Below, piece after piece: positions 9,073 through 17,429 of a DNA stretch of 48,805 nucleotides (position 1 is the stretch's first letter; the number at the start of each line of letters is the position of its first letter). A model generated the notes under the pieces. The model made no database searches. It was not told the DNA's origin and was given only the letters and a program-made list of their open reading frames with translations. The DNA comes from Kushneria aurantia DSM 21353 (GTDB lineage: Bacteria; Pseudomonadota; Gammaproteobacteria; Pseudomonadales; Halomonadaceae). Where the stretch lies: contig NZ_KB907889.1 in assembly GCF_000382245.1 (NCBI RefSeq), positions 1 to 48,805 of the forward strand, read 5' to 3'. A program made the translations under genes and the position numbers.

Positions 9073-9645
9073 TTGAAGCTCGACACCCGGGGCTGGCGTC
9101 ACCGTAGCCGGTTTCTGCTGATCGGTGTGGCCATGGGGGTGCCCATTGCAATACTGGTGGTGGCCATCGACGCGCTCACCTTCGGGAGCGAGATTCTGGA
9201 AAGGCACAACCTCTTGCATACGTTCGGCAATGTTCTGCTGATCTGTATCGTGCTGGCAGGTCTATTGCCCTTGCTGGTGTGGCGCGATACACGCCCTGCC
9301 TGCACAACACAGGAGGACGGCGCAAGGACTTTCGTGCCCGAGTTACTGCAGCGCTTGCCGCCGGACAAGCGCGGTGAGCTGGTGTCGATCTCGGCATGCG
9401 ACCATTATGTTCGCGTGGTGACGACCCGCGGCCATTCAATGTTATTGATGCGCCTGCGAGACGCGATCGGGGAAACAAACCCGCTTCCCGGCATCCAGAC
9501 GCATCGCTCCCACTGGGTGGCACTCGAGGCGATTCAATCACTGAAGTGCCACCGGGGGCGCTATCAGATCACCACGACCGCCAACGATACACTGGCGGTC
9601 AGTCGCACCAGTTTACCCCGGCTGCGCAAAGCGGGGCTTTTATAG
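9073..9645 (+). CDS. LytTR-domain membrane-anchored transcriptional regulator
   Basis: A 190-residue protein with two N-terminal membrane helices (about residues 14-35 and 48-66) and a C-terminal LytTR DNA-binding domain. The latter is marked by LVSISACDHYVRVVTTRG, MRLRDAI and the conserved THRSHWVAL, followed by a closing SRTSLPRLR. There is no receiver domain, so it is a one-component membrane LytTR protein. TTG at 9073 is the only in-frame start that keeps the first helix; an in-frame TGA lies at 9043. The alternative ATG at 9133 would cut that helix. Target genes are unknown; no obvious direct-repeat operator was found nearby. Confidence 0.8.
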   Translation: MKLDTRGWRHRSRFLLIGVAMGVPIAILVVAIDALTFGSEILERHNLLHTFGNVLLICIVLAGLLPLLVWRDTRPACTTQEDGARTFVPELLQRLPPDKRGELVSISACDHYVRVVTTRGHSMLLMRLRDAIGETNPLPGIQTHRSHWVALEAIQSLKCHRGRYQITTTANDTLAVSRTSLPRLRKAGLL

Positions 9646-9808
9646 GCTCTCGGCCACCACGGAACTCGGTCAGCGCGTCATGGATCATCCCGGCGGCGCT
9701 GCGTCGGCTCGCAGCGCCACCTTGCAATGACCAACCTGCATGACACTCTCCCACCTGCCACTGTGGACATGATCGGTCGAAGCCACAGGGATAAGTGGAC
9801 GCGGCAGG

Positions 9809-10180
9809 CTACGCCTCCTCAACGTGATAGACCCGCAGCCAGTGGCCGTCCGGGTCGACGGCCACGAAACTGCGGCCAAAATCAAGATCGGCGGGGGCCA
9901 GCAGAATGCGCGCACCCGCTGCCGACCATTGCCGGTGGCATGCGTCCACCTCCGCCGAGTTTTCCAGCCGAAAACCGAGTTCGCTGCTACCGCTTGTCGC
10001 GCCAGCAGCCGGCACGACGCCGGCGCACTGCCAGAGCCCCAGTGCCAACCCGGTGGGCAGCACGAAAAGCGCAAAGGTCGGGCTCGATTCGACCGGCGGC
10101 GAAGTCATCAGGCGGGTATAGAAATCAACGCTGGCGGCCATATCTTCGACGTGCAGAAGAAGAGAGTTTCGATAGTTCAT
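9809..10180 (-). CDS. VOC (glyoxalase/bleomycin-resistance) superfamily protein
   Basis: A 123-residue single VOC module: MNYRNSLLLHVEDMAASVDFY at the start, GFRLENSAEVDACH in the middle and FVAVDPDGHWLRVYHVEE at the end. The paired beta-alpha-beta-beta-beta units form a metal-dependent or ligand-binding barrel. Substrate cannot be assigned; similar small proteins include lactoylglutathione lyase-like enzymes and antibiotic-binding proteins. AGGAG lies seven bases before the ATG. It follows the WYL regulator on the same strand by 66 bp and may be co-transcribed with it. Confidence 0.85.
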   Translation of the reverse strand: MNYRNSLLLHVEDMAASVDFYTRLMTSPPVESSPTFALFVLPTGLALGLWQCAGVVPAAGATSGSSELGFRLENSAEVDACHRQWSAAGARILLAPADLDFGRSFVAVDPDGHWLRVYHVEEA

Positions 10181-10246
10181 GACGGGCTCCTGTCATTGGA
10201 TAGACAGCAGCATCCTGCGCCCGGCATGCGTCAGTTTCCGTCAGCA

Positions 10247-10948
10247 TCATGAGCCGTCAATCGGCGGAGCGATTCCCTGCGCCTTGCGCCATTGACGCAG
10301 CAGCGCCTGGCGCCGTCCAGGATAGCGCGCTTCCAGCATCTCGGCGTGATCCAGACGGTCGGTGCGAAAATGGCGGAAGTCGCCGCGCAGCTCGCACCAG
10401 GCCACCAGCACCCGGGCCCGATCGAAAAACCCCAGCGCAAAGGGCCATACCGTGCGGTGGCTGGAGATGCCACTGCCATCTCGATAGTCCAGCAGCAGTT
10501 TACGTTCGAGGCGGATGGCGCAACGCAGCAGGGCCGGGTCGATGCGCTCCGGGTCGGGACGCTCACCGGGGCCGACCAGCAGTGCAGAGGCTTCCAGCTC
10601 CTCGCGCAGCTCGGCGGGCAGCACCGCGGCGATACGCGCCAGGGCGTCGGCGGCGGCAGCCGCCAGCGGCGCATCGGCGCGTGCCGCTAGCCAGCGCGCG
10701 CCCAGCACCAGTGCCTCGACCTCCTCGACTGAAAACATCAGCGGCGGCAACACAAAACCGGGTTTGAGCACATAGCCCACACCCGCCTCGCCTTCGATCG
10801 GCGCTCCCTGGGCGCGAAGGCTGTCAATATCGCGATAGAGGGTGCGCACGCTGACGCCGGTCTTCTCGGCCAGTACTTTGGCGCTTACCGGGCGGCGGTG
10901 GCGGCGCAGCACCTGCAGCAGTTCGAAAAGGCGTTCGGAACGGGACAT
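10247..10948 (-). CDS. YafY/DeoR-type transcriptional regulator with HTH-11 and WYL domains
   Basis: A 233-residue cytoplasmic regulator. The N-terminus MSRSERLFELLQVLRRHRRPVSAKVLAE with TGVSVRTLYRDIDSLRAQG is an HTH-11 winged helix. The region from about residue 135 (RKLLLDYRDGSGISSHRTVWPFALGFF) is a WYL-type ligand-sensing domain, with the second part FRTDRL. Proteins of this YafY subfamily often sit beside VOC-family genes, as here. The ligand is unknown. Confidence 0.9.
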   Translation of the reverse strand: MSRSERLFELLQVLRRHRRPVSAKVLAEKTGVSVRTLYRDIDSLRAQGAPIEGEAGVGYVLKPGFVLPPLMFSVEEVEALVLGARWLAARADAPLAAAAADALARIAAVLPAELREELEASALLVGPGERPDPERIDPALLRCAIRLERKLLLDYRDGSGISSHRTVWPFALGFFDRARVLVAWCELRGDFRHFRTDRLDHAEMLEARYPGRRQALLRQWRKAQGIAPPIDGS

Positions 10949-11191
10949 GCTTCATATTGCTCGGTTTGACAGCGCCTTCCGGTGGGCGCCGGGCATTCAG
11001 CTTATTATCTGACGATTCCGCCCTGATAGTGTATCGTTTGTGATGTTGTGTGACGCGTGCGGCCCCGCCGGCCCGCGCAAGGTTACCGGCAGCGCCGTGA
11101 TTGCACCGCGAGACCTGTACCGGTGACACCTACATACGTCGATCAGTCAAACAGACGGGACGGGAACAGCGCGTTCCCCCATGGTGCCAGG

Positions 11192-11941
11192 ATGACACAA
11201 TCGCTTTTTTCGCATACGTCTTCCAGGACTGCCTTGTACAAGGCATGGAGCGTGCATATTCTTACCGCCAGCGGCGTGGTGTTCGGGACGATGGCGCTGC
11301 TGGCGCTGATCGATAACAACCCGGTCGCCTGCCTGCTGTGGCTGGGTACGGCCATGATGGTCGACAGCCTCGACGGCACCCTGGCGCGCCGATACGCGGT
11401 CAAGACCACCCTGCCCCATATCGATGGCTCCACGCTCGACATGGTCATCGACTATCTCACCTGGGCCTTCATTCCCGCCCTGTTCATCTACTTCTTTATC
11501 GAACTGCCGCCCTATCTCTCGCTGCTGTCCGTTTTCATCATCGTGCTGTCATCGATGTTCTGCTTCTGCAACGTCAACATGAAAAGCCAGGACAACTACT
11601 TTGTCGGTTTTCCCGCCGCCTGGAACATTGCCGCTGCGTACTTCTATATCCTCGATCTACCGCCTTTTATCGTCTTTGTCGCCATCCTGGTGCTCGCCGC
11701 GCTCACCGTGACCCGGGTGAAATTTCTCCATCCGTTTCGCGTGCGCTTTCTGATGCCGCTGAACATCGCAGTCACGCTGGCGTGGTGCGTCTGCACCACC
11801 GCGCTGCTGCTGTCGAACTCGGGACACGCAGTTTGGGCGCTGTGGGGGCTGGGCCTGACCTCTTTCTACTTCACCGGCATGTGCCTGTGGCGCACGGGCC
11901 GGGAGTGGTTGGCTACTCAGCCCTCTGATACGCGCCACTGA
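11192..11941 (+). CDS. pcs: Phosphatidylcholine synthase
   Basis: An inner-membrane CDP-alcohol phosphotransferase that condenses CDP-diacylglycerol with choline to phosphatidylcholine. The 249-residue protein has about eight helices. The signature spans residues 58-87: D58, D61-G62, A65-R66, then a long spacer to G79, D83 and D87. This stretched spacing, with ARRYAVKTTLPHIDG, is the Pcs variant of the family motif. The ATG at 11192 matches family length, although its Shine-Dalgarno is weak; the frame is open upstream to 11057. It is monocistronic. Confidence 0.86.
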   Translation: MTQSLFSHTSSRTALYKAWSVHILTASGVVFGTMALLALIDNNPVACLLWLGTAMMVDSLDGTLARRYAVKTTLPHIDGSTLDMVIDYLTWAFIPALFIYFFIELPPYLSLLSVFIIVLSSMFCFCNVNMKSQDNYFVGFPAAWNIAAAYFYILDLPPFIVFVAILVLAALTVTRVKFLHPFRVRFLMPLNIAVTLAWCVCTTALLLSNSGHAVWALWGLGLTSFYFTGMCLWRTGREWLATQPSDTRH

Positions 11942-12023
11942 TGGGCAGAGGGCAGGCTTGTGTTGTATGACGGCGCCGGTCTTCCCCCCCGGCCGCCTGT
12001 ATGATATTGCCGGGCCTGAAGGA

Positions 12024-13739
12024 TCAAACAGACGAGGATGGCGTCCGCCGCAACTTGCTCACCGCCGCCTCGATGGAGCGCTCATAGCCCACCAGCGGCG
12101 GTCGCACACCGTTGGCGAACAGCACGCGACGCATATCGTGGTTGGTACCTGTCAACGCTACTTCGACACCGCTGTGGCGCGCGGCACCCAGCACGCCCTC
12201 CAGCGCGCGGGCGGCGCTGGCATCGATAAAGGGCACTGCGGCGAAGTCGAGAACCAGCCCCCGATGACCGTCCGCCACCCGTGCCAGAATCGACTCGATC
12301 GAGGTGGCGGCACCGAAAAACCAGGCGCCCGATAGCCGGTAGACCACCAGTTCCGGATCAGCCGGCGACAGCCCGGAGTCATGGTAGTCGAGACTGTCGT
12401 CGGGCACGTCTTCCGGCACCAGGGGCGTCTGCGCTACGCCGACGGTGCGCGACATGCGTTGAATAAAGAGCAGCGCGCCGAGCAGCGTACCGGCCAGAAT
12501 GCCCTCGATCAGGTCACGGAAGACAGTCAGCCCAAGGGTGACCAGCAGCACCGCGGCATCGCCTCTCGAGGCCCGCAGCAGGCTGGCGAAGGCGTGCTTC
12601 TCGATCATGTTCCAGGCCACCACTGCCAGCACCCCGGCCAGGCTTGCCAGCGGGATATAGTCCAGCAGCGGCGCCGCCACCAGAATGAACAGCATCAGAA
12701 AGAGCGAGTGCAACATGCCGGAGATCGGGCTTACCGCCCCGGCGCGCACATTGGTGGCGGTACGGGCGATGGTGCCGGTCACGCAGATACCGCCAAACAG
12801 CGCCGAGGCGACGTTGGCCGCTCCCTGCGCCACCAGCTCGCAGTTGGCACGATGGCGGCGCCCGGTCATGCCATCCGCCACCACCGCCGACAGCAGCGAT
12901 TCGATCGCCCCCAGCAGGGTGAAGGCAACCGCGCTGGGCAGCACATCAATCAACAGCCCCCACGACATCTCGGGCAGCGACGGCATCGGCAGCGTCTCCG
13001 GGATGCCACCAAAGGCAGAACCGATGGTGGCCACCGGCAGGCCAAACAGCGTTGCCGCAGCCGCCGTGACCGCTATCGCCACCAGCATGCCCGGCAGGCG
13101 AGGCGTAAAACGGCGTAGCGCGAGGATAATCAGAATGGTCGCCAGCGACAGCGCGATGGTGATCGGGCTGGCTGTCGGCAGCGCCTGCCAGATGGCCGGC
13201 AGCTTCTCCAGCAGCGGCCCCGGCTCCTTGCCGTCGAAGGTCAGCCCCAGCAGCGACTTGAGCTGGCTGGAAAAGATGATCAGGGCGATACCGGCCGTAA
13301 AACCGACCGTCACCGGATAGGGAATCAGCCGGATCAGGCTGCCCAGGCGCAGCCAGCCGATCACCGCCAGCATCACGCCCGACAGTAGCGTGGCCAGCAG
13401 CAGACCGGCCATGCCGTGCGCCTGCGCGGTAGCTGCCACCAGCACGATAAAGGCTCCCGCCGGCCCGCCGATCTGAAAACGGCTACCGCCCAGCGCCGAG
13501 ACCAGAAACCCGCCGAAGATGGCGGTGTAGAGCCCCTGAGCAGGAGAGGCGCCGGAGGCCACCGCAATCGCCATCGACAGCGGCAACGCCACCACCGCGA
13601 CCGTCAGGCCGGCAACAGCGTCGGCGCGCAGCCTGGTGAGCCCATAGCCTTCCCGCAATACGGTAATCAGCTTGGGCGTGAACAGCGCCGCGAAACTCGG
13701 TGACGCCGACGAATGGGAGGAGTTGCTTGCATCCTGCAT
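12024..13739 (-). CDS. SulP-family anion permease with C-terminal STAS domain
   Basis: A 571-residue SLC26/SulP transporter. The membrane part (about residues 35-420) opens with DAVAGLTVAVVALPLSMAIAVASG, the family hallmark, and includes GGPAGAF and GCICVTGTIARTATN-like segments. The STAS domain follows, with LVVYRLSGAWFFGAA and LDFAAVPFIDASAARALEG, where the Ser/Asp position is conserved. Substrates in the family include sulfate, bicarbonate and dicarboxylates; specificity cannot be read here. It lies 44 bp downstream of an XRE regulator gene on the same strand and is probably co-transcribed with it. Confidence 0.92.
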   Translation of the reverse strand: MQDASNSSHSSASPSFAALFTPKLITVLREGYGLTRLRADAVAGLTVAVVALPLSMAIAVASGASPAQGLYTAIFGGFLVSALGGSRFQIGGPAGAFIVLVAATAQAHGMAGLLLATLLSGVMLAVIGWLRLGSLIRLIPYPVTVGFTAGIALIIFSSQLKSLLGLTFDGKEPGPLLEKLPAIWQALPTASPITIALSLATILIILALRRFTPRLPGMLVAIAVTAAAATLFGLPVATIGSAFGGIPETLPMPSLPEMSWGLLIDVLPSAVAFTLLGAIESLLSAVVADGMTGRRHRANCELVAQGAANVASALFGGICVTGTIARTATNVRAGAVSPISGMLHSLFLMLFILVAAPLLDYIPLASLAGVLAVVAWNMIEKHAFASLLRASRGDAAVLLVTLGLTVFRDLIEGILAGTLLGALLFIQRMSRTVGVAQTPLVPEDVPDDSLDYHDSGLSPADPELVVYRLSGAWFFGAATSIESILARVADGHRGLVLDFAAVPFIDASAARALEGVLGAARHSGVEVALTGTNHDMRRVLFANGVRPPLVGYERSIEAAVSKLRRTPSSSV

Positions 13740-13783
13740 GGGGCGAAGGCTCTATTGGCGTGTGTGGCGTGACGTTGGGGGGT

Positions 13784-14047
13784 TCAGCGCTCGTCATCGG
13801 GCGGGGCTTTCAGCCGCACGCCGCGCCCGCTGGCGTAGCTGGTGGCCTGCTCGCCGATCAGCTCAATACCGGCGCGATCCAGCGCCTCCACTACGCGAGT
13901 CAGGCTCTCGACCACGCCACGCACATTGCCGGGGCTCGACTCCATGCGCTGAATAGTAGGCACGGAGACACCCGCCAGCGCCGCCAGGCCACGCTGGTCG
14001 AGGCCCAGCAGGGCGCGGGCGGCGCGCATCTGGGGTCCGGTGATCAT
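13784..14047 (-). CDS. Small XRE-family helix-turn-helix regulator
   Basis: An 87-residue protein that is mostly one HTH_3 domain: MRAARALLGLDQRGLAALAGVS, then VPTIQRMESS as the recognition region. The ATG at 14047 is preceded by GGAG at good distance. A longer frame up to 14080 exists but has no ribosome site. The C-terminal part (VVEALDRAGIELIGEQ...GRGVRLK) is the conserved tail of regulators that often precede SulP genes. It probably regulates its own unit and the permease downstream. Confidence 0.85.
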   Translation of the reverse strand: MITGPQMRAARALLGLDQRGLAALAGVSVPTIQRMESSPGNVRGVVESLTRVVEALDRAGIELIGEQATSYASGRGVRLKAPPDDER

Positions 14048-14080
14048 GGGGTTCTCCACGATTTTCAAAAAACAGCTCAT

Positions 14081-14539
14081 GATGCTGAAGCTTCATATAT
14101 GATAATAAAACAAATTTATTGATATTTTAAACATCATATCAGCAAGATTTTATCCCATTGCCCGCCTCGGTTCCGTGAGGATGCCGACATGCCTCGACCG
14201 CTGCGATCTGCCGCTACTCGATCGACTCCGGTATTCTCAACGCCTCTGAATTGGCCCGCATTCTTATAGGCACGGTGAACAGTGTGGATTTCGGCTCGCC
14301 GAAGACCGAGACGGGGCGCCACGCACTGCACGCCATCGACGCCTAAAAGCATTCACCTGCAGGCATTCGCTATCTCTGGCGGTGCTGCTGACCGTCGGCT
14401 CCGAGGACAGCCGGGTGCCAACTGGCAGTCGGCAAGGTTTGCCGCCTGACTACAGGAGATAGCCTACGGGACGGCCCCTGACCGATTCTGCTCAACTTTA
14501 GCGCCGTGTTATCAGGCGCATGCCTCTTTAAACACCCTG
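14081..14539. other. Gene-poor junction with an ORF remnant
   Basis: This 459-bp stretch separates the GC-rich SulP unit from the AT-rich nitrile block. 14090-14150 is strongly AT-rich and may hold the XRE promoter. From 14179 to the TAA at 14344-14346 a plus-strand frame is open without a start codon; it reads plausibly like the C-terminus of a protein (ILNASELARILIGTVNSV, then a short tail). I do not recognise the family. The rest shows no gene. It looks like a decayed locus at an insertion boundary. Confidence 0.4.
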
Positions 14540-15490
14540 TTATGGTATCGAGCGCTGCTTCAATTGTTCGATAAAAATGGAAGCAGCGCGGGATAATTCT
14601 CGCCCGCGTCGCACACAGAGCAAAGTTCCTCCAGGCGGAAACTCCTCGTTATTCATGTCTATAACAACCATCTCATTACAGCTGGCTTCTCTGGCAACTG
14701 CGTAGTCAGGAAGAATAGTTATCCCGCCGGTCGACACTACCTGACTTTTAATCAGCTCGATATGCTCCAACTCAAAGCCTACACGAATTTTTATTCCGGA
14801 TCGCTGCTGGGCGGCATTGAGAACACGTCGTGTCTGAAATTGCGCACTCAGCATTGTCAGATCGAAAGGTTTTAAATCGGCCAATCCGATCACCTCTTCT
14901 CCTGCTAGCGGATGATCATTCCGCATGGCAGCACGAAAGGATGTAGAAAAACGTCTGACGACCTCGATGTCATGCCGAGGATCACCCTCCATGGCAATAC
15001 CAAAATCGACATTATCGTTTTCTACAGCCTCATAGACCGCTTCCGTTCCCATAATATGGCCGCTGAATACGACTCCCGGATAAGTTTCGCGAAAGTCATC
15101 AATGGTAGGAAAGAGCCATGCGCGTGCGACACCTTCTATTGTCGCATACCGCAGAGTACCAGCCAGAAGATCGTGGAGCTCATTGATTCGCGCCTTCGCC
15201 AGCTCCATTTCACGAATAGTACGGCGCATGTGCAGCGCCAGTATGCCTCCCTCCTCAGTCAGATACATTCCGGAAGGCCGTCTCTCGAACAGCGCTGACT
15301 GAAAGCCATGCTCAAGGTTCTGAATCTGGCGACTTATCGCCGAAGCGCTGACATGCAGATCCAATGCGGCCTGACGAATCGAGCCCGTTTCGGCCACTGC
15401 AAGGAAATATTTGAAAGTAGAAATTTGGATGTCGCACCCCAAAAATTCTTTTAATACAGGAAGATAGGTTGCCCGTTGAACTTTCGGCAA
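14540..15490 (-). CDS. LysR-family transcriptional regulator of the aldoxime/nitrile operon
   Basis: A roughly 316-residue LTTR. The winged HTH is at about residues 22-80: ISTFKYFLAVAETGSIRQAA, then ASAISRQIQNLE. The substrate-binding domain follows. It is transcribed divergently from the DUF3311-SSS-nitrilase-aldoxime dehydratase operon across a 200-bp gap, the usual arrangement of an LTTR and its target. The start is uncertain: TTG at 15490 is used here, while a TTG about 15 codons downstream would also give a family-like N-terminus. Codon use is AT-richer than the surrounding genome, like the operon it faces. Confidence 0.88.
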   Translation of the reverse strand: MPKVQRATYLPVLKEFLGCDIQISTFKYFLAVAETGSIRQAALDLHVSASAISRQIQNLEHGFQSALFERRPSGMYLTEEGGILALHMRRTIREMELAKARINELHDLLAGTLRYATIEGVARAWLFPTIDDFRETYPGVVFSGHIMGTEAVYEAVENDNVDFGIAMEGDPRHDIEVVRRFSTSFRAAMRNDHPLAGEEVIGLADLKPFDLTMLSAQFQTRRVLNAAQQRSGIKIRVGFELEHIELIKSQVVSTGGITILPDYAVAREASCNEMVVIDMNNEEFPPGGTLLCVRRGRELSRAASIFIEQLKQRSIP

Positions 15491-15690
15491 CAGACCGTAC
15501 CAACAATTTTGATTCCCGTCGAACGAAAGCTATACATACCATAGCCAGAGGCCTTGAGGCGATGGAGAGCCGATGCAACCTCTTCAGAAAAGAGTGTTGT
15601 GACCCAAAGCAACGCACTAACAATATTAAAAAACACCAACAACGTAAACATATCCACTCCACATACCACATAACAGCAAGAGGGAAAACA

Positions 15691-15927
15691 ATGTCTCTCC
15701 AAACAAAGAGAAAACTACTATGGGGCACAGTACTATTGGCTATCGCTGCCAGCTGGTTGCCCTACTTTGACATCGCCAACTCCCTTGTATGGGTGGGTCC
15801 GCTACCGCAACCGCTGGCATTAGTACTTGCATCCAATGTAATACTGACAGCATGCGCGATTGCACTTTACCCTCTCTATTTCAAGCCATTATCTAGAAAG
15901 CTGGACAAGAACAAGGGTGAATTATGA
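15691..15927 (+). CDS. DUF3311 small membrane protein, symporter partner
   Basis: A 78-residue protein with two membrane helices (residues about 10-25 and 38-62). GTVLLAIAASWLPYFDIANS and VGPLPQPLALVL fit DUF3311, a small subunit normally encoded directly before a sodium:solute symporter, as here. It probably assembles with or stabilises the transporter. AGAGGG precedes the ATG by eight bases, and the stop overlaps the next start as ATGA. The frame extends upstream to 15469, but that stretch lies in the intergenic regulatory region. Confidence 0.85.
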   Translation: MSLQTKRKLLWGTVLLAIAASWLPYFDIANSLVWVGPLPQPLALVLASNVILTACAIALYPLYFKPLSRKLDKNKGEL

Positions 15928-17429
15928 ACAGTTCTCTTGTAACCATCATTACCCTGGCTGTCTTCATTCTTATTTTCTGTGCGCTTTCGCTACTTGCGGG
16001 AAGAAAAAACAAGGCATCCGCTGACGACTATGTAGTGGCCGGCAGACGCATGAACACCCCGCTTCTACTGATGTCGATGGGAGCAACCTATTTTTCCACA
16101 TGGACGCTGCTGGGATCTTTCGGCGTTTACTATCGAGAGGGCATCTGGTTTGCCGGATTCACGACCTGGGCTATTATTCAGGGTAGCGTCTTTATCTGGT
16201 TGTTTGGCACTCGTCTTTGGTATATTGGAAAGAAATTTGGCTTTATCACTCCAGGACAAATGGTAGAGCACTACTACGCCAGTCCGACATTGAGACTGCT
16301 ATTTTCATGCGTCGGCATTGTTGCTCTTGTTCCGGTCATGTTGATTCAGGTTACTGGAAGCGCTACCGCTCTGGCGAGCCTTACCGATAATGCCATCCCC
16401 TATACAGTCGGTGTCATAGTATCCTCGGTCGTCGTCGGCTTTATCGTTCTGTGGTCAGGTTTTCGAGGCACGGCCTGGGCAGATGCTTTTATGGGTGTCT
16501 TTTTTGCAACTATTCTTGTTTTCACAGCCATCTTTGTCGTTGGCAAAGCTGGCGGTTTATCGTTTCTGAATAATGTTGCAGATCACAAACCCCAGTTGTT
16601 GACCAATAAAGGCAACCCCATGGCCATGCTTGAGCTATGGCTCGGTCTGAGCTTCGGTGCCTGGGCACTACCCCACATGTGGCAAAAATTTTATTCCGCG
16701 AGTTCAGCAGAAGTCCTTGGCAAGGTCGCCATGTTCGCTCCTTTCTGGAATTCATGGATGATGGCTTGTGTTCCCCTTGCCATAGGGCTTTCTGCCAATA
16801 TTCCGGGACTCATACCGGGCGCTGCCGATAACAGTGACGCTATTCTGCCACTTATTTTTTCCGAGTATGCGCCTATTCTCGGCTCGTTTGTAGTTGCCGG
16901 CATTCTGGCAGCCGCCATTTCAACCATAAACAGTCAGCTACTCTCATCTTCAAGCCTGGTTGCCGAAGATATATGGCGTCGCTTTTTTAACAAGAATATG
17001 GGTGACCGAAGCCTTAGGCTTGTTAATAGAATCGTTGTTCTGGTCATAACGACTATCGTACTTGTGCTGGCGCTGGCTCCCTCCGGCGCAGGATACCTTA
17101 TTCCAATTGCATCCCTCGGGTTCAGCCTTGGCCTGCAGCTCGTTCCAACGGCTCTAGGGATGCTCTATATACCCGTAATAACTCCCAAAGGGGCACTGGC
17201 GGGTCTGGCTTCAGGTGTAGTGATTTTGGCAGCCACTGCCGCAACCGGGTTTGACTATTTCTTCGGCCCGGGAATCAATGGCATTATTGTTAACATACTG
17301 TTCACGACTGTGGTAAGTCTTGTAACCATGCCGGCGCCACGCAATTCGGAGAACGACTACCATAAGATATTTGCTTCGGCTTTCGGACAAAACAATATCG
17401 AAGAGGGGAAAAACAGTGTCTACAGTTAA
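15924..17429 (+). CDS. Sodium:solute symporter (SSS family)
   Basis: A 501-residue transporter of the LeuT fold with about thirteen helices. DDYVVAGRRMNTPLLLMSMGA near the N-terminus, FSTWTLLGSFG, and LAAAISTINSQLLSSSSLVAEDIW around residue 330 are typical SSS motifs. It follows a DUF3311 partner and leads into nitrilase and aldoxime dehydratase genes with overlapping frames. It therefore most likely imports the operon's substrate or a related nitrile, aldoxime or carboxylate using the Na+ gradient. The specific substrate is an inference. Confidence 0.92.
   Translation: MNSSLVTIITLAVFILIFCALSLLAGRKNKASADDYVVAGRRMNTPLLLMSMGATYFSTWTLLGSFGVYYREGIWFAGFTTWAIIQGSVFIWLFGTRLWYIGKKFGFITPGQMVEHYYASPTLRLLFSCVGIVALVPVMLIQVTGSATALASLTDNAIPYTVGVIVSSVVVGFIVLWSGFRGTAWADAFMGVFFATILVFTAIFVVGKAGGLSFLNNVADHKPQLLTNKGNPMAMLELWLGLSFGAWALPHMWQKFYSASSAEVLGKVAMFAPFWNSWMMACVPLAIGLSANIPGLIPGAADNSDAILPLIFSEYAPILGSFVVAGILAAAISTINSQLLSSSSLVAEDIWRRFFNKNMGDRSLRLVNRIVVLVITTIVLVLALAPSGAGYLIPIASLGFSLGLQLVPTALGMLYIPVITPKGALAGLASGVVILAATAATGFDYFFGPGINGIIVNILFTTVVSLVTMPAPRNSENDYHKIFASAFGQNNIEEGKNSVYS

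Noticed and set aside
7829-9151. 440-codon minus-strand frame across speA
   Set aside because: Antisense shadow of a complete arginine decarboxylase gene.
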